Part shown: positions 16,260-25,733 of the stretch, one piece after another
Position numbering within the stretch: position 1 is the stretch's first letter
Layout: every line of letters begins with the position of its first letter
Assembly: GCF_005845215.1 (NCBI RefSeq)
Contig: NZ_SPHO01000037.1
Location: 1-32,341 of the forward strand
Direction of reading: 5' to 3'
Length of the DNA stretch: 32,341 bases
Source of the DNA: Clostridium sp. 1001271st1 H5
GTDB lineage: Bacteria; Bacillota; Clostridia; Lachnospirales; Lachnospiraceae
Translations under genes and position numbers: made by a program
Notes under the pieces: model-generated
Databases searched by the model: none
The model's input: the letters and a program-made list of their open reading frames with translations, nothing else
What the model was told of the DNA's origin: nothing

Positions 16260-17861
16260 ATGAATTCAAAATACAGAAAATATGTTACATATACAGCAGC
16301 CGTGGGTGTGCTGACCCTCAGCGTTATACTGGGGGGCTGCGCCAAGGAATCGTCATCAGAGGTGGGGGATGCCACCCCTTCGGAGGTCAATATTATACAG
16401 GCCGTACCTGAGACCATTGCCCAGCTGGGCCTGGACGGACAGGTGCTGCCGGGACTGAATGACATTGACCTGCCGGATGCGGAGCCGGCACCTGAGTACC
16501 TGAGGATTGGGGTGCGCCATGAAATCATCAAGAGACTGCAGCAGCGCCTGATGGACCTGGGATTTATGGACAATGATGAGCCTACGGACTATTTCGGTGA
16601 GATGACCCAGCAGGCGGTAAAGCATTTCCAGAGACAGAACGAGCTGCCTACGGACGGTATCGTGGGCAATGTGACCTGGGATGCCATCATGTCCCCGGAC
16701 GCCAAGTACTATGCGGTGTCCAAGGGAACCCAGGGCGATGACATCGAACGTATCCAGCACCGCCTCTATGAGCTGGGATACCTGGCAACGGCTGATTTGG
16801 TTACAGGCAACTTCGGCGACTCCACAGAGGCAGCCGTGTTAAAGCTCCAGGAGGTCAACGGACTGGAGCAGGACGGAAAGGTGGGCCAGAGGACCATCAA
16901 CCTTCTGTACAGTGATGAGATTAAACCTAACTTCCTCTCTTACGGCGAGAAGAGCGATGTGGTCCTGGCCTGCCAGGAGCGCCTTAAGGAGCTGGGGTAT
17001 CTGACCACCACTCCGGACGGGGCTTACGGTGAGGACACGGTTGTGGCTGTCAAGCAGTTCCAGGCCAGGAACGACCAGGTGGTGGACGGCTATCTGGGAC
17101 CATCCACCAGGATTGCGTTAAACAGCCCTGACGCCAGGGCCAACGGCCTGATGCTGGGCGAGCGCGGCGATGCGGTCACCAAGGTGCAGCAGCTTCTTAA
17201 CAAGCATGGATATCTTGTTTCCGGCAATGTGACCGGTTATTACGGCGAGGCCACGGAGAATGCAGTCAGAAACTTCCAGTCCCGCAACGGACTGACATCA
17301 GACGGCCTGGTGGGCCTACAGACCATGGCTAAGCTGACCAGCGATAATGTAAGGCGGCCGGCAGCAAATTCCAGCGGTTCCGGCACCACCGCAAGGCCTA
17401 ATAATTCCGGAAACAGCGGAAACGCCGGAAACAACGGCGGTTCCGGCAATGCGGGCAAGCCTTCCGGCAATACCACGCCGCCTGTGAGCATACCGGCAAG
17501 CGGAGGCGCATCCGCCCTTATATCCGTTGCCTCATCGAAACTGGGGTCGCCGTATGTATGGGGAGCTAAGGGACCCAATGCGTTTGACTGTTCCGGCTTT
17601 GTATACTGGTGTCTCAACCAGGTGGGCGTGAACCAGAGCTACCTGACTTCTTCCGGCTGGAGGAATGTGGGCCGATACACAAAGATTACAAACTTTAACG
17701 ACATCCAGGCCGGCGATATTGTGGTGGTAAGGGGCCATGTAGGTATTGCGGCAGGAGGGGGCACTGTCATTGACGCTTCTTCCAGTAACGGACGGGTGGT
17801 GCACAGAAGCCTGAGCCAGTGGTGGGCCAACAACTTCATCTGTGCATGGAGGATTTTCTAA
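16260..17861 (+). CDS. Lipoprotein peptidoglycan hydrolase, PG-binding repeats plus NlpC/P60
   Basis: Predicted cell-wall endopeptidase anchored outside the membrane. The 533-residue product has a signal sequence with lipobox VILGGC (lipidated Cys27). Four PG_binding_1 repeats follow at about 84-145, 155-217, 228-288 and 298-360, each with a D/Y-FG or YG-E-T-AV-FQ pattern. Then comes a Gly/Asn/Ser linker (about 370-410) and a C-terminal NlpC/P60 domain (about 418-533). The catalytic Cys is in FDCSGF (Cys444) and His in GHVGIA (His493). NlpC/P60 enzymes cut D-Glu/meso-Dap-type stem-peptide bonds. An in-frame ATG at 16251 is only 2 bases from AGGAAGG, so 16260 is preferred. A two-component system starts 43 bases downstream, suggesting joint control of wall turnover. 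Confidence 0.9.
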   Translation: MNSKYRKYVTYTAAVGVLTLSVILGGCAKESSSEVGDATPSEVNIIQAVPETIAQLGLDGQVLPGLNDIDLPDAEPAPEYLRIGVRHEIIKRLQQRLMDLGFMDNDEPTDYFGEMTQQAVKHFQRQNELPTDGIVGNVTWDAIMSPDAKYYAVSKGTQGDDIERIQHRLYELGYLATADLVTGNFGDSTEAAVLKLQEVNGLEQDGKVGQRTINLLYSDEIKPNFLSYGEKSDVVLACQERLKELGYLTTTPDGAYGEDTVVAVKQFQARNDQVVDGYLGPSTRIALNSPDARANGLMLGERGDAVTKVQQLLNKHGYLVSGNVTGYYGEATENAVRNFQSRNGLTSDGLVGLQTMAKLTSDNVRRPAANSSGSGTTARPNNSGNSGNAGNNGGSGNAGKPSGNTTPPVSIPASGGASALISVASSKLGSPYVWGAKGPNAFDCSGFVYWCLNQVGVNQSYLTSSGWRNVGRYTKITNFNDIQAGDIVVVRGHVGIAAGGGTVIDASSSNGRVVHRSLSQWWANNFICAWRIF

Positions 17862-17904
17862 CAAACATAATGGCAGTGGAATATAAAAAGGAGGGCGTTT
17901 GGTG

Positions 17905-18600
17905 ATGCAGACCATACTGGTATGTGATGATGACAAGCAGATTGTGGAGGCCATTGATATCTATCTGACAGGGGAGGGATTTAAGGTAATCAAAGCCTAT
18001 GACGGCTATGAGGCACTGGAGTATCTGGATAATAATGAAGTGGATTTACTCATTGTGGATGTGATGATGCCGGGACTGGACGGCATCCGCACCACCTTGA
18101 AGGTCAGGGAGAACAGCAGTATCCCCATTATCATTCTCTCCGCAAAGTCCGAGGATGCGGATAAGATTCTGGGACTTAATATCGGGGCTGACGATTATAT
18201 CACAAAGCCCTTTAATCCCCTGGAGCTGGTGGCCAGGGTCAAGTCCCAGCTGCGCCGTTATACCCAGCTTGGGAACCTGAACCAGCAGGCGGACGGACAG
18301 ATTTATAAGTGCGGCGGACTTCAGATTAATGATGACAATAAAGAGGTAACCGTGGACGGCGATGCCATCAAGCTGACGCCCATTGAGTATAATATCCTGC
18401 TGCTGCTGGTGAAGAATGCCGGCAAGGTGTTCTCCATTGATGAGATTTATGAGCAGATATGGAATGAGGAGGCCATTGGGGCGGATAATACCGTGGCAGT
18501 ACACATCCGCCATATCCGTGAGAAGATAGAGATTAACCCGAGGGAGCCAAAGTACCTGAAGGTGGTATGGGGTGTAGGCTATAAGATCGAAAAGCAGTAG
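17905..18600 (+). CDS. OmpR-family response regulator
   Basis: DNA-binding partner of the downstream kinase. The 231-residue product has a receiver domain (about 2-118) with acidic pocket CDDD, phosphoacceptor Asp52 in VDVMMPGLDG, Ser79 in ILSAKSED, and Lys101 in TKPFNP. A winged-helix output domain follows (about 135-230), with LTPIEYNILLLLVKNAG and VAVHIRHIREKI. It resembles VanR/PhoB-type regulators of envelope functions. The ATG at 17905 lies 9 bases after AAAGGAGGG; GTG 17902 and TTG 17899 are also in frame. It is 8 bases from the kinase start. Confidence 0.93.
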   Translation: MQTILVCDDDKQIVEAIDIYLTGEGFKVIKAYDGYEALEYLDNNEVDLLIVDVMMPGLDGIRTTLKVRENSSIPIIILSAKSEDADKILGLNIGADDYITKPFNPLELVARVKSQLRRYTQLGNLNQQADGQIYKCGGLQINDDNKEVTVDGDAIKLTPIEYNILLLLVKNAGKVFSIDEIYEQIWNEEAIGADNTVAVHIRHIREKIEINPREPKYLKVVWGVGYKIEKQ

Positions 18601-18608
18601 GTGGTTGT

Positions 18609-20981
18609 ATGACAGATGAGAAGAGGAAATTCAGACGGAGAAAACAGATACTGACCCTGTTCCACATTATCTTTGTGGCCATGTCCGTGTTTGGAATCAG
18701 CGCCATGTACCTTAATTCCAATTACGGAAAAGGTGTAAAGTGGATATACGAGGATGCATATGAGGATTCTCCCCAGTTTGACAAGCAGCTGACAGAGGAT
18801 ATCGACCGCATATTTACCTATGTGGGTTATAAGGATATGTTCGAGACCAACGGTAAGCTGGATATGCATAAGGTCATCGTAAGGGTCAGCAATGGCCCTG
18901 GGGAGCAGGGGACGGAGTGGACCCTGGACCGGATTGTGCGCTATATCAAGACCAGGGGTTATTATCTGGATGAGAATTTCCAATTGGCCGGATCGCCCAT
19001 TTCCATGGATGATGACGAGGAAGAGATAACCGTTGACTTCCAGAGCTATAACCCGGATTTTGTGGATGCGGATGCGGGCGAGGCGCCCCGGATGACCATG
19101 GAGGATTTAGCCCTGGACATACTGGTCCATCTGAGTGAATATTATACCATATATTATAATTACATAGAAAACGACACGAACCTGAACTTCCGTATCGAGT
19201 ACAAGAGTGATAAGGGTGATATCAAGGTGTCCACCAATGTGCCGGATAAGACCATGGAGGAGATAGTGGGTACGGGAAAGTATCTCTACGTTCCGGGAAA
19301 TACCATCCGCATGGATACCAATATGGCCACGGTTCCTGCCAATGCAGCCACACTCCTGGAGATATGGAATCCCTATAAGAACGATAAGAACTATATGGTC
19401 CTGTCCGTGGATACAAGCTATCCCAACACGGATGCATACTCCATAGAGGCCAAGGCATATAAAGAGGCCAGAAACGAGTTCATCATGGGCATGGGCAGCG
19501 TTATACTGGGCAGCCTGGGATGTGTGGTCACACTGGCTATGCTGATGCTTATGTCAGGCCATACCACGGACGGAAGCACGGAGATACGCCTGTTCCCCAT
19601 TGATGAGATACACACGGAGCTCTGTCTGATTTTGTGGGCCGCTGCAACAGCGGTGTTCATCCATATAGGAAGATATGTGGGAATCCGCCTGTTCAGCCTG
19701 TTTGCTCCCAATGAACAATGGAATTACTGGAATAAGATGATTAAACTGGTCATTGTGTACGGGAGCGTTGTATTGTGCGGTTTTGATTTGCTGCGCAGGT
19801 ATAAGGCCAGGACCTTGTGGAGCAACAGCCTTGCAAAAAGGGCGCTGGAGGCATCCAGGGACTATGTGGGAAGGGTCAGCTATGCAGTGGGGACCGGGTT
19901 CTGCTACCTGCTGTTTCTGGGATTTAACGCTGGCATGCTGTGGGGATTGATTTTCCTCTTTTTCTATAAGGGCGATAAACTGAGCTACCAGATTATGTTT
20001 TACGTATTTGTGGTTCTGTATCTGGGTTTGGATGGGTGGATATACCACCTGCTGTTTAAGAAGTCAGTGCAGAGGGATGTTCTGGACATGGCGGTCAGCA
20101 GCATCTCCCAGGGGGATACCAGCTATCAGATTGATACTGCCCGTCTGTCCGGCAAGGAACGGCAGATGGCAGAGCATCTCAACAATATCAGCAGCGGTTT
20201 GGATTCAGCAATCCAGGAGCAGGTTAAGAGCGAGCGGCTGAAGGCGAGCCTGATAACCAATGTGTCCCATGACATTAAGACTCCTCTCACATCCATCATC
20301 AATTACGTGGACCTGCTGAAGCGGGAGAAAATACAGGACCCCAAGATTGCGGCCTACCTGGAAGTGCTGGACCAGAAGTCCCAGCGGTTAAAGACCCTGA
20401 CAGAGGACCTGGTGGAGGCATCCAAGGCCAGCTCAGGCAATATGAAGCTGGATATATCGGATATTGACCTGGTGGAGCTGGTGCAGCAGACCAATGGTGA
20501 ATTTGAAGAGCGGTTTGCCCTACGCAGGCTGGAGCTGGTTTCCAACATACCTGATGAGGTGCTTATCATCCAGGCCGACGGACGCCGCCTGTGGCGCGTC
20601 CTGGAAAACCTCTATACCAATGCGGTGAAATATGCCATGGAACACAGCCGGGTCTATGTGGATGTGCTGGACGAGGACGGCAAGGCCATATTTACCATTA
20701 AGAATGTTTCTGAATCATCGCTGAACATCAGCCCGGATGAGCTGACCGAGCGTTTTGTCAGAGGGGATGTGTCCAGAGCCACGGAGGGAAGCGGCCTGGG
20801 ATTGTCCATATCCAAGGATTTGACTCAGCTTCAGGGCGGCGAATTCCAGGTCATCATAGACGGGGACCTGTTTAAGGCCGTGGTGTCATTCCCGGTCAAG
20901 AGGGCTGAATACAAGTCGGAGAAGCCGTCCGTGGACACAGAGGACATGTCCCAGGAGTTTGATTTTGAAGAGGAAGTATAA
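18609..20981 (+). CDS. Sensor histidine kinase with multi-helix membrane region
   Basis: Membrane sensor of the two-component pair. The 790-residue product has a first membrane helix (about 15-35) and a 250-residue extracytoplasmic domain (36-290). Then come about five more helices (about 292-316, 336-355, 376-395, 427-452, 461-483), and the kinase core. HisKA holds His554 in NVSHDIKTPLTS. The ATPase domain has the N box ENLYTNAVKYA (666-676) and the G box GSGLGLSI (728-735). The F box region is reduced to ERFVRGD. The last 30 residues are acidic. The extra helices between sensor domain and kinase are more than in a standard two-helix sensor. The gene sits with a wall hydrolase and a VanR-like regulator, so the signal may be envelope-related. 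Confidence 0.9.
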   Translation: MTDEKRKFRRRKQILTLFHIIFVAMSVFGISAMYLNSNYGKGVKWIYEDAYEDSPQFDKQLTEDIDRIFTYVGYKDMFETNGKLDMHKVIVRVSNGPGEQGTEWTLDRIVRYIKTRGYYLDENFQLAGSPISMDDDEEEITVDFQSYNPDFVDADAGEAPRMTMEDLALDILVHLSEYYTIYYNYIENDTNLNFRIEYKSDKGDIKVSTNVPDKTMEEIVGTGKYLYVPGNTIRMDTNMATVPANAATLLEIWNPYKNDKNYMVLSVDTSYPNTDAYSIEAKAYKEARNEFIMGMGSVILGSLGCVVTLAMLMLMSGHTTDGSTEIRLFPIDEIHTELCLILWAAATAVFIHIGRYVGIRLFSLFAPNEQWNYWNKMIKLVIVYGSVVLCGFDLLRRYKARTLWSNSLAKRALEASRDYVGRVSYAVGTGFCYLLFLGFNAGMLWGLIFLFFYKGDKLSYQIMFYVFVVLYLGLDGWIYHLLFKKSVQRDVLDMAVSSISQGDTSYQIDTARLSGKERQMAEHLNNISSGLDSAIQEQVKSERLKASLITNVSHDIKTPLTSIINYVDLLKREKIQDPKIAAYLEVLDQKSQRLKTLTEDLVEASKASSGNMKLDISDIDLVELVQQTNGEFEERFALRRLELVSNIPDEVLIIQADGRRLWRVLENLYTNAVKYAMEHSRVYVDVLDEDGKAIFTIKNVSESSLNISPDELTERFVRGDVSRATEGSGLGLSISKDLTQLQGGEFQVIIDGDLFKAVVSFPVKRAEYKSEKPSVDTEDMSQEFDFEEEV

Positions 20982-21094
20982 TTTGAATGAAGAATTCTGA
21001 TAAATATTTCACGAAGAAATTGTAAAATATTTGAAAATATTGCAGAATAAACCGTGTTTGTTGGTTATTATGACCATGATGATTTTAAGAAAAA

Positions 21095-21128
21095 GGACGC
21101 CGGAAGATATCTTCCGGCGCCTCTTTTT
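21095..21128. terminator. Bidirectional rho-independent terminator
   Basis: A nearly perfect palindrome centred at 21108/21109 pairs about 11 bases each side (one A-C mismatch). TCTTTTTT follows on the plus strand, and a complementary run of A precedes it (21091-21094). It can stop the histidine kinase operon from the left and the APH-type kinase gene from the right. Confidence 0.85.
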
Positions 21129-21146
21129 TCCATGTGCAGGCGGATT

Positions 21147-21896
21147 TTACTGATAATCAAATACGTTAATCCAGCTTTCCAGCAGTTCCTTTTCCTCGGG
21201 ACGTTTGTAAGCCAGCTGGGAAGCTGCCACGATGGGAAGCCAGCCCTGTACATAACGCTTTTCTGTGCCCGTTTTTTCACAGAACAGGTCCATGTACATA
21301 TCAGCTATCTTCTTATCCTTCAGGCTCAGGAGCAGATACGTTCTGGCCACATCGGCACTTGCGTTGCCCTGGGAAGCATGTACCCAGTCAACCAGATACC
21401 ACTTGCCGTCGTCGCCTACAATGATGTTGGATGGGCAGAAATCGCCGTGGCACAGCTTGGTGTGCTTTGGCATGCCGTCCAGCCTTGTAAGCAGCTCGTA
21501 GCGCAGGTTTTCATCCAGCTGTTCTTCGGATTTAAGGGCGCGGATGGTCTTTTCCTTCAGCTTGTTTAACAGCGGGCAGGCCTGTGCAAAAATCAGCAGG
21601 TGTAAATCAACCATCTGCTCCAGGTACTCCCCTGTCTTGTCAGGATTTTCTTCCATCAGCTGCTGAAGGGTTTTGCCCTCCACAAATTCCCTGGTAATAG
21701 ACCATTTGCCATCGATTACAGATACCCCCAGAACCTTAGGAACATTCAGGGCCTCAATGGTTTCCACACGTGCGTTGCACAGGGCTTCATTCAGAACCTC
21801 GGCTTTTGGGAAGCCTTCGCAGAATTCCTTGATGGCAGTGTTTCCGTCACGGTAAACGGATTTTGTTTCGCTACTGGAAATTAATTGTTTTGCCAT
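21147..21896 (-). CDS. APH/choline-kinase-family phosphotransferase
   Basis: A small-molecule kinase of 249 residues with the aminoglycoside phosphotransferase fold. It shows the catalytic loop LCHGDFCPSNIIV (Asp152, Asn157) and the metal-binding Asp in YLVDWVHA (Asp170). The N-terminal lobe, with AIKEFCEGFPKAEVLNEA, supplies the expected Lys and Glu region. It is shorter than clinical aminoglycoside-resistance enzymes and could equally phosphorylate choline, a sugar or another amine; resistance should not be assumed. The ATG at 21894-21896 follows GGAGAG, and an in-frame start 19 codons upstream adds an unrelated stretch. A weak TAGAAT box lies at 21961-21966. It appears to be a single-gene unit. 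Confidence 0.8.
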   Translation of the reverse strand: MAKQLISSSETKSVYRDGNTAIKEFCEGFPKAEVLNEALCNARVETIEALNVPKVLGVSVIDGKWSITREFVEGKTLQQLMEENPDKTGEYLEQMVDLHLLIFAQACPLLNKLKEKTIRALKSEEQLDENLRYELLTRLDGMPKHTKLCHGDFCPSNIIVGDDGKWYLVDWVHASQGNASADVARTYLLLSLKDKKIADMYMDLFCEKTGTEKRYVQGWLPIVAASQLAYKRPEEKELLESWINVFDYQ

Positions 21897-22044
21897 AATT
21901 ATACTCTCCTTCCACACATTATAAACGGTGCTGCGACAGGTAATCCATCGCACTGCCTTTATTCTACTACAACATGACTGAAAAGTACATACCCAATTTG
22001 ATAAATTTTTAACGTACTTTTAGGCCCTAAAAAGATAATATTTC

Positions 22045-23973
22045 TTAAAAACGGAAGATGGCAGTACCGTATGCAGGAAGAGGATAGGAGAAGGAGTAGG
22101 GCTGTCCGTCGCATTCGCTTTTTGAGGATGAGAAGCAGGGGGCTTCCGCTGCCTTGTAAGCGCCGTGGTTGTCCAGAAGCAGGGTATACCTGCCGCGCTT
22201 GGGAACACCCACCCGGTAATCCGGTCTTTCCACCGGCGTAAAGCTGATAATGAACAGCAGGTTTTTCTTTCCTGTCTCATCCCTGCGGATAAAGCTGAAA
22301 ATGCTCCTGTCGCCGTCATTGGCATTAATCCACTGGAAGCCGTTCCAGTCATTGTCCTGGCGGTAAAGGGAGGGATACCTTTTGTACAGATGGAGCAGGT
22401 CCTTTACATAGCTCTGAAGCTCCCTGTGGTCATCCTCATCCGTGAGATACCAGTCCAGGGAAACCTTTTCATCCCATTCATGAAGCTGGCCGAAATCCTG
22501 TCCCATGAACAGGAGCTTCTTTCCCGGATGGCCCATCATAAAGGTGTAGCCGGCCTTCAGGTTGGAGAACTTGTCCCTGCCAAGGCCGGGCATCTTATTA
22601 ATCATGGAGCATTTCAGATGGACCACTTCATCATGGGAAAGGACCAGGATATAGTTTTCGCTGGTAAAATAAGTGAGTCCGAAGGTCATGCGGTGGTGGT
22701 TATATTTGCGGAAATATGGGTCCAGCTTCATGTATTCCAGGAAATCGTGCATCCATCCCATGTTCCACTTGAAGGTAAAGCCCAGTCCGTCCTGTTCGGG
22801 ATGCTCCGTTACCTTTGGCCATGCAGTGGATTCCTCGGCAATGACAAGGGCACCGTGGTTGCGGCCCTGGACCACTGTGTTCAGGTGCTTAAAGAATTCA
22901 ATGGCTTCCAGGTTCTGGTTGCCTCCGTTTTTGTTGGGAACCCACTGGCCTTCCTGGCGTCCGTAATCCAGATACAGCATGGATGCAACTGCATCCACCC
23001 TGAGTCCGTCCACATGGTACTGTTCCACCCAGTAAAGCGCATTGCTGATGAGGAAATCCTTCACCTCATTCTTACCGTAATCAAACACCTTGGTGCCCCA
23101 GTCCGGGTGCTCCCCCTTTCTGGGATCCGCATACTCAAAGAGTGGCTCGCCGTCAAAATCAGCCAGGCCATGGGCATCCTTGGGGAAGTGGGCCGGAACC
23201 CAGTCCAGAATGACGCCTATGCCGTTTTTATGCAGGTAGTTTACAAAATACATGAATTCAGCCGGCGTGCCATAGCGGGAAGTGGGGGCAAAGTATCCTG
23301 TCACCTGATATCCCCAGGAGCCGTCAAATGGATGCTCTGCAATCCCCATCAGCTCCACATGGGTATACCCCATCTCCTTTACATAGGCTGCCAGCTCATG
23401 GGCTGCCTCTGTATATGTATAATATCCGTCCTTTTCCGGCCTGTCCCGCTTGCGCCAGGAACCCAGGTGCACCTCATAGATGCTCATGGGCAGCTTCTGC
23501 ACATCGGCCTGGGTCCGCTTCTCAATCCATGCGCTGTCCGTCCAGGAAAAGCCCTGGATATCAGCTGTGACAGAGGCTGTGCCGGGACGGTATTCCGCAC
23601 TGAAGGCAAAGGGGTCCGCCTTATAGAGAATCTTGCCGGACTGGGTGGTGATAGCAAATTTGTAAAGCTCTCCCAGCTTCATGCCCGGACTGAAAATCTC
23701 CCAGATGCCGGATTCGGAGATTCGCTCCATGGCATTGGCCTCCGGATTCCAGTTGTTGAAGTCACCAACCAGATGGACCTCCTTTGCATGAGGGGCCCAG
23801 ACAGCGAAGTAGATGCCCTCCTTTCCCTTGTATGTCCTGGGATGTGCTCCTAATTTCTGATAAATATCGTAATGTGTGCCGGCTCCGAACAGATAGCAGT
23901 CCAAATCAGATATAAAACCTGTGGAAGAAGCCTTTTTCTTTGAAGATGCTGCAGTGCGTTTTTTAGCTACCAT
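22045..23973 (-). CDS. glgB: 1,4-alpha-glucan branching enzyme GlgB
   Basis: Makes alpha-1,6 branches in glycogen by cutting and transferring alpha-1,4 chains. The 642-residue product has a basic, Ser/Lys-rich start (about 1-16), a CBM48 domain (about 40-130) with GIYFAVWAPHAKEVHLVGDF, a GH13 catalytic barrel (about 165-530) and a C-terminal beta domain. Catalytic residues are intact: nucleophile Asp327 in GLRVDAVA, acid/base Glu380 in VIAEES, and Asp448 in LSHDEVVH. ILDWVPAHFP is the first GH13 motif. GGGAG precedes the ATG, which is one base after the stop of the upstream amylase gene, so the two are translationally coupled. No other glg gene is in the window. Confidence 0.95.
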   Translation of the reverse strand: MVAKKRTAASSKKKASSTGFISDLDCYLFGAGTHYDIYQKLGAHPRTYKGKEGIYFAVWAPHAKEVHLVGDFNNWNPEANAMERISESGIWEIFSPGMKLGELYKFAITTQSGKILYKADPFAFSAEYRPGTASVTADIQGFSWTDSAWIEKRTQADVQKLPMSIYEVHLGSWRKRDRPEKDGYYTYTEAAHELAAYVKEMGYTHVELMGIAEHPFDGSWGYQVTGYFAPTSRYGTPAEFMYFVNYLHKNGIGVILDWVPAHFPKDAHGLADFDGEPLFEYADPRKGEHPDWGTKVFDYGKNEVKDFLISNALYWVEQYHVDGLRVDAVASMLYLDYGRQEGQWVPNKNGGNQNLEAIEFFKHLNTVVQGRNHGALVIAEESTAWPKVTEHPEQDGLGFTFKWNMGWMHDFLEYMKLDPYFRKYNHHRMTFGLTYFTSENYILVLSHDEVVHLKCSMINKMPGLGRDKFSNLKAGYTFMMGHPGKKLLFMGQDFGQLHEWDEKVSLDWYLTDEDDHRELQSYVKDLLHLYKRYPSLYRQDNDWNGFQWINANDGDRSIFSFIRRDETGKKNLLFIISFTPVERPDYRVGVPKRGRYTLLLDNHGAYKAAEAPCFSSSKSECDGQPYSFSYPLPAYGTAIFRF

Positions 23974-23974
23974 A

Positions 23975-25315
23975 TCAGTTCTCTCCCTTGACTTTCAGGA
24001 CAGCTCCCCAGTTGCCCTTTAATTTTATGTGGACCTTCCCATCAGAAATGGGGAGGAGGTCTCCGGGTTCCAGAAGATTGACTGCTTCACCGGCCTGAAT
24101 CGGAACAGGGATAACCAGTTCGGCCGGGTCATCGTCATTGTTTACCGCTGCAATGATGACAGAATCCTCACCATGCCTGGCAAATGCATACTGGCGGTTG
24201 GTCAGCAGCAGTTCCTGGTAGCGGCCTGTGTGCAGCGCCTCCTGCTGGTCGTGTATCTGTCCCAGCTGTGCAATCAGGTCCGTAAGCTCACAGTGCAGCT
24301 CACCTTCCTGGTCCATGGAGACAGCAGGACGCAGCGCTTCATCGCTGGTGTTGGTGCGTTTTCCTTCAATACCCCATTCGCCGCCGTAATAGATGGATGG
24401 AATGCCGGGCAGTGTAAAGAGGCACAGGTATATGGGGAACAGGTGCTCCTTCAGTTTTAGTTTAGTGGCAATCCTGTCCTCGTCATGATTGTCCACAAAG
24501 GTGTAGAGCTGGCGTCCAATGGCCTCCAGCCTTCTTACGTTGTGGGCAATCTCAAAGAAGTTGTGGTCATTAAAGCCGGAGTAAAGGCTTTTGTGCAGTT
24601 CATAATTGGTGACGGAGTGAAGCATCTCACTGCATGCCCACCGGCTGTAATCCCCATGAATCACCTCGCCCATGAGCCAGAAATCTTCTTTCATGGTTTC
24701 TGTCTGGCTGCGCATTTCCTTCATGAAGTTAAAGTCCAGCACATTGGCACAGTCCAGGCGTATTCCGTCAATGTCAAATGTATCAATCCAGAACCGGATG
24801 ACATCAAAGAGATAGGACCTTACATCCGGGTTGAAGAGGTTCAGGCAGGGCAGCTCAAAATGTCCCTGCCAGGCTTCGTATCCAAAGGAATCGCCGCAGG
24901 GGCTCTGCCAGTCAAAGTTAACACCCTTGTACCAGTCCCTGTAAGGGGAATCCCAGCGTTTTTCCTGTATATCCTTAAAGGCGAAAAATTCGCGTCCCGT
25001 GTGATTGAACACGCCGTCCACAACCACTTTGACGCCTGCCTGGTGGCATTGGTCCACAAATTTCCGGAAGGAATCATTATCTCCCAGACGCCGGTCCACC
25101 AGTTTATAATCCCTGGTATCGTATCCATGGCTGGTGGATTCAAAAAGCGGGCCTATGTAGATGGCGTTGCAGCCCAGGGACCGGATATGGGGTATCCACT
25201 TGTCTAATTCTTCAAAACGGTTGGTTACTTCGGTTACATCATTGTGTTTGGGGGCTCCCGTCATTCCCAGGGGATACATGTGATAAAACACACCCCGCTC
25301 ATACCAGGTACTCAT
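23975..25315 (-). CDS. GH13 alpha-amylase-family glycosidase
   Basis: Predicted cytoplasmic alpha-glucan or maltodextrin hydrolase. The 446-residue product has no signal peptide. It contains a complete GH13 barrel: VVVDGVFNHTG (97-107), nucleophile Asp188 in GIRLDCA, acid/base Glu217 in LMGEVIH, and Asp278 in FVDNHDED. A short C-terminal beta domain follows. It is smaller than typical amylases and lacks CBM48, so cyclomaltodextrinase-like or maltogenic activity is possible. The gene starts after GAGGAAAAC and is coupled to glgB (TGATATG), which suggests joint control of glycogen synthesis and trimming. No consensus promoter was found in the 69 bases upstream. Confidence 0.9.
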   Translation of the reverse strand: MSTWYERGVFYHMYPLGMTGAPKHNDVTEVTNRFEELDKWIPHIRSLGCNAIYIGPLFESTSHGYDTRDYKLVDRRLGDNDSFRKFVDQCHQAGVKVVVDGVFNHTGREFFAFKDIQEKRWDSPYRDWYKGVNFDWQSPCGDSFGYEAWQGHFELPCLNLFNPDVRSYLFDVIRFWIDTFDIDGIRLDCANVLDFNFMKEMRSQTETMKEDFWLMGEVIHGDYSRWACSEMLHSVTNYELHKSLYSGFNDHNFFEIAHNVRRLEAIGRQLYTFVDNHDEDRIATKLKLKEHLFPIYLCLFTLPGIPSIYYGGEWGIEGKRTNTSDEALRPAVSMDQEGELHCELTDLIAQLGQIHDQQEALHTGRYQELLLTNRQYAFARHGEDSVIIAAVNNDDDPAELVIPVPIQAGEAVNLLEPGDLLPISDGKVHIKLKGNWGAVLKVKGEN

Positions 25316-25383
25316 GTTGTTTTCCTCGCAATCTTTATGTAGTCATATTTTACAGCGCCCGGAGGGGGATAGTACGGTGAGTA

Positions 25384-25638
25384 CTAATCCTCCTGGCTTT
25401 TAAATTTTCGCAGTAGGAACTGGTAGCGCAGCTGTGCCGCGTTCAGTTCGTAGATATAGCAGTCTATCAGGGTGGGGTCCACGGCCTGCTCAAAGTGGTT
25501 CCTGGCGGCATCGATGGCGCATTTGGTGCGCTCGATTTCCACGCGCAGGCGGATGAGCTCAGGTCTGGGACGCCGCGCCCTGGTCACGGTGGCCCTGGCG
25601 GCAGCTGTCTCCCTGACTGCTTTCATGATGTCAAACAT
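25384..25638 (-). CDS. DUF2508 (YaaL-like) small protein
   Basis: An 84-residue, mostly helical, charged protein. Its second half, with AIDAARNHFEQAVDPTLIDC followed by YIYELNAAQLRYQFLLRKFK, matches the DUF2508/YaaL pattern. The family is widespread in Firmicutes and has no known function. The start at 25638 is 9 bases after GGGAG. A longer in-frame form up to 25698 adds 20 residues with no family match. It lies downstream of the ArsR-type gene on the same strand, 95 bases away. Confidence 0.75.
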   Translation of the reverse strand: MFDIMKAVRETAAARATVTRARRPRPELIRLRVEIERTKCAIDAARNHFEQAVDPTLIDCYIYELNAAQLRYQFLLRKFKSQED

Positions 25639-25733
25639 ATGCTTCATCTCCCAGATATTGATAGAAATAGTATATCTGGAAAACGGCATCTTATGCATGT
25701 GCGGTCAATGGAATTCAATTTTAATACAGGCTG

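Noticed and set aside
21147..21896. Calling the APH-type kinase an antibiotic-resistance gene
   Set aside because: Only the general kinase motifs are visible; the same fold serves choline and sugar kinases, and no resistance-gene context is present.
22016..22033. Inverted repeat TTTTAGG/CCTAAAA downstream of glgB
   Set aside because: Considered as a glgB terminator, but the stem is A+T-rich and short, and no T run follows on the minus strand.
22165..23853. A 562-codon open frame on the plus strand opposite glgB
   Set aside because: It is fully antisense to an intact GlgB with all GH13 catalytic motifs, has no ribosome binding site, and its translation shows no domain. It is a frame shadow.
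24485..25207. A 240-codon open frame opposite the amylase-type gene
   Set aside because: Antisense to a complete GH13 gene, with no ribosome binding site or recognisable protein features.
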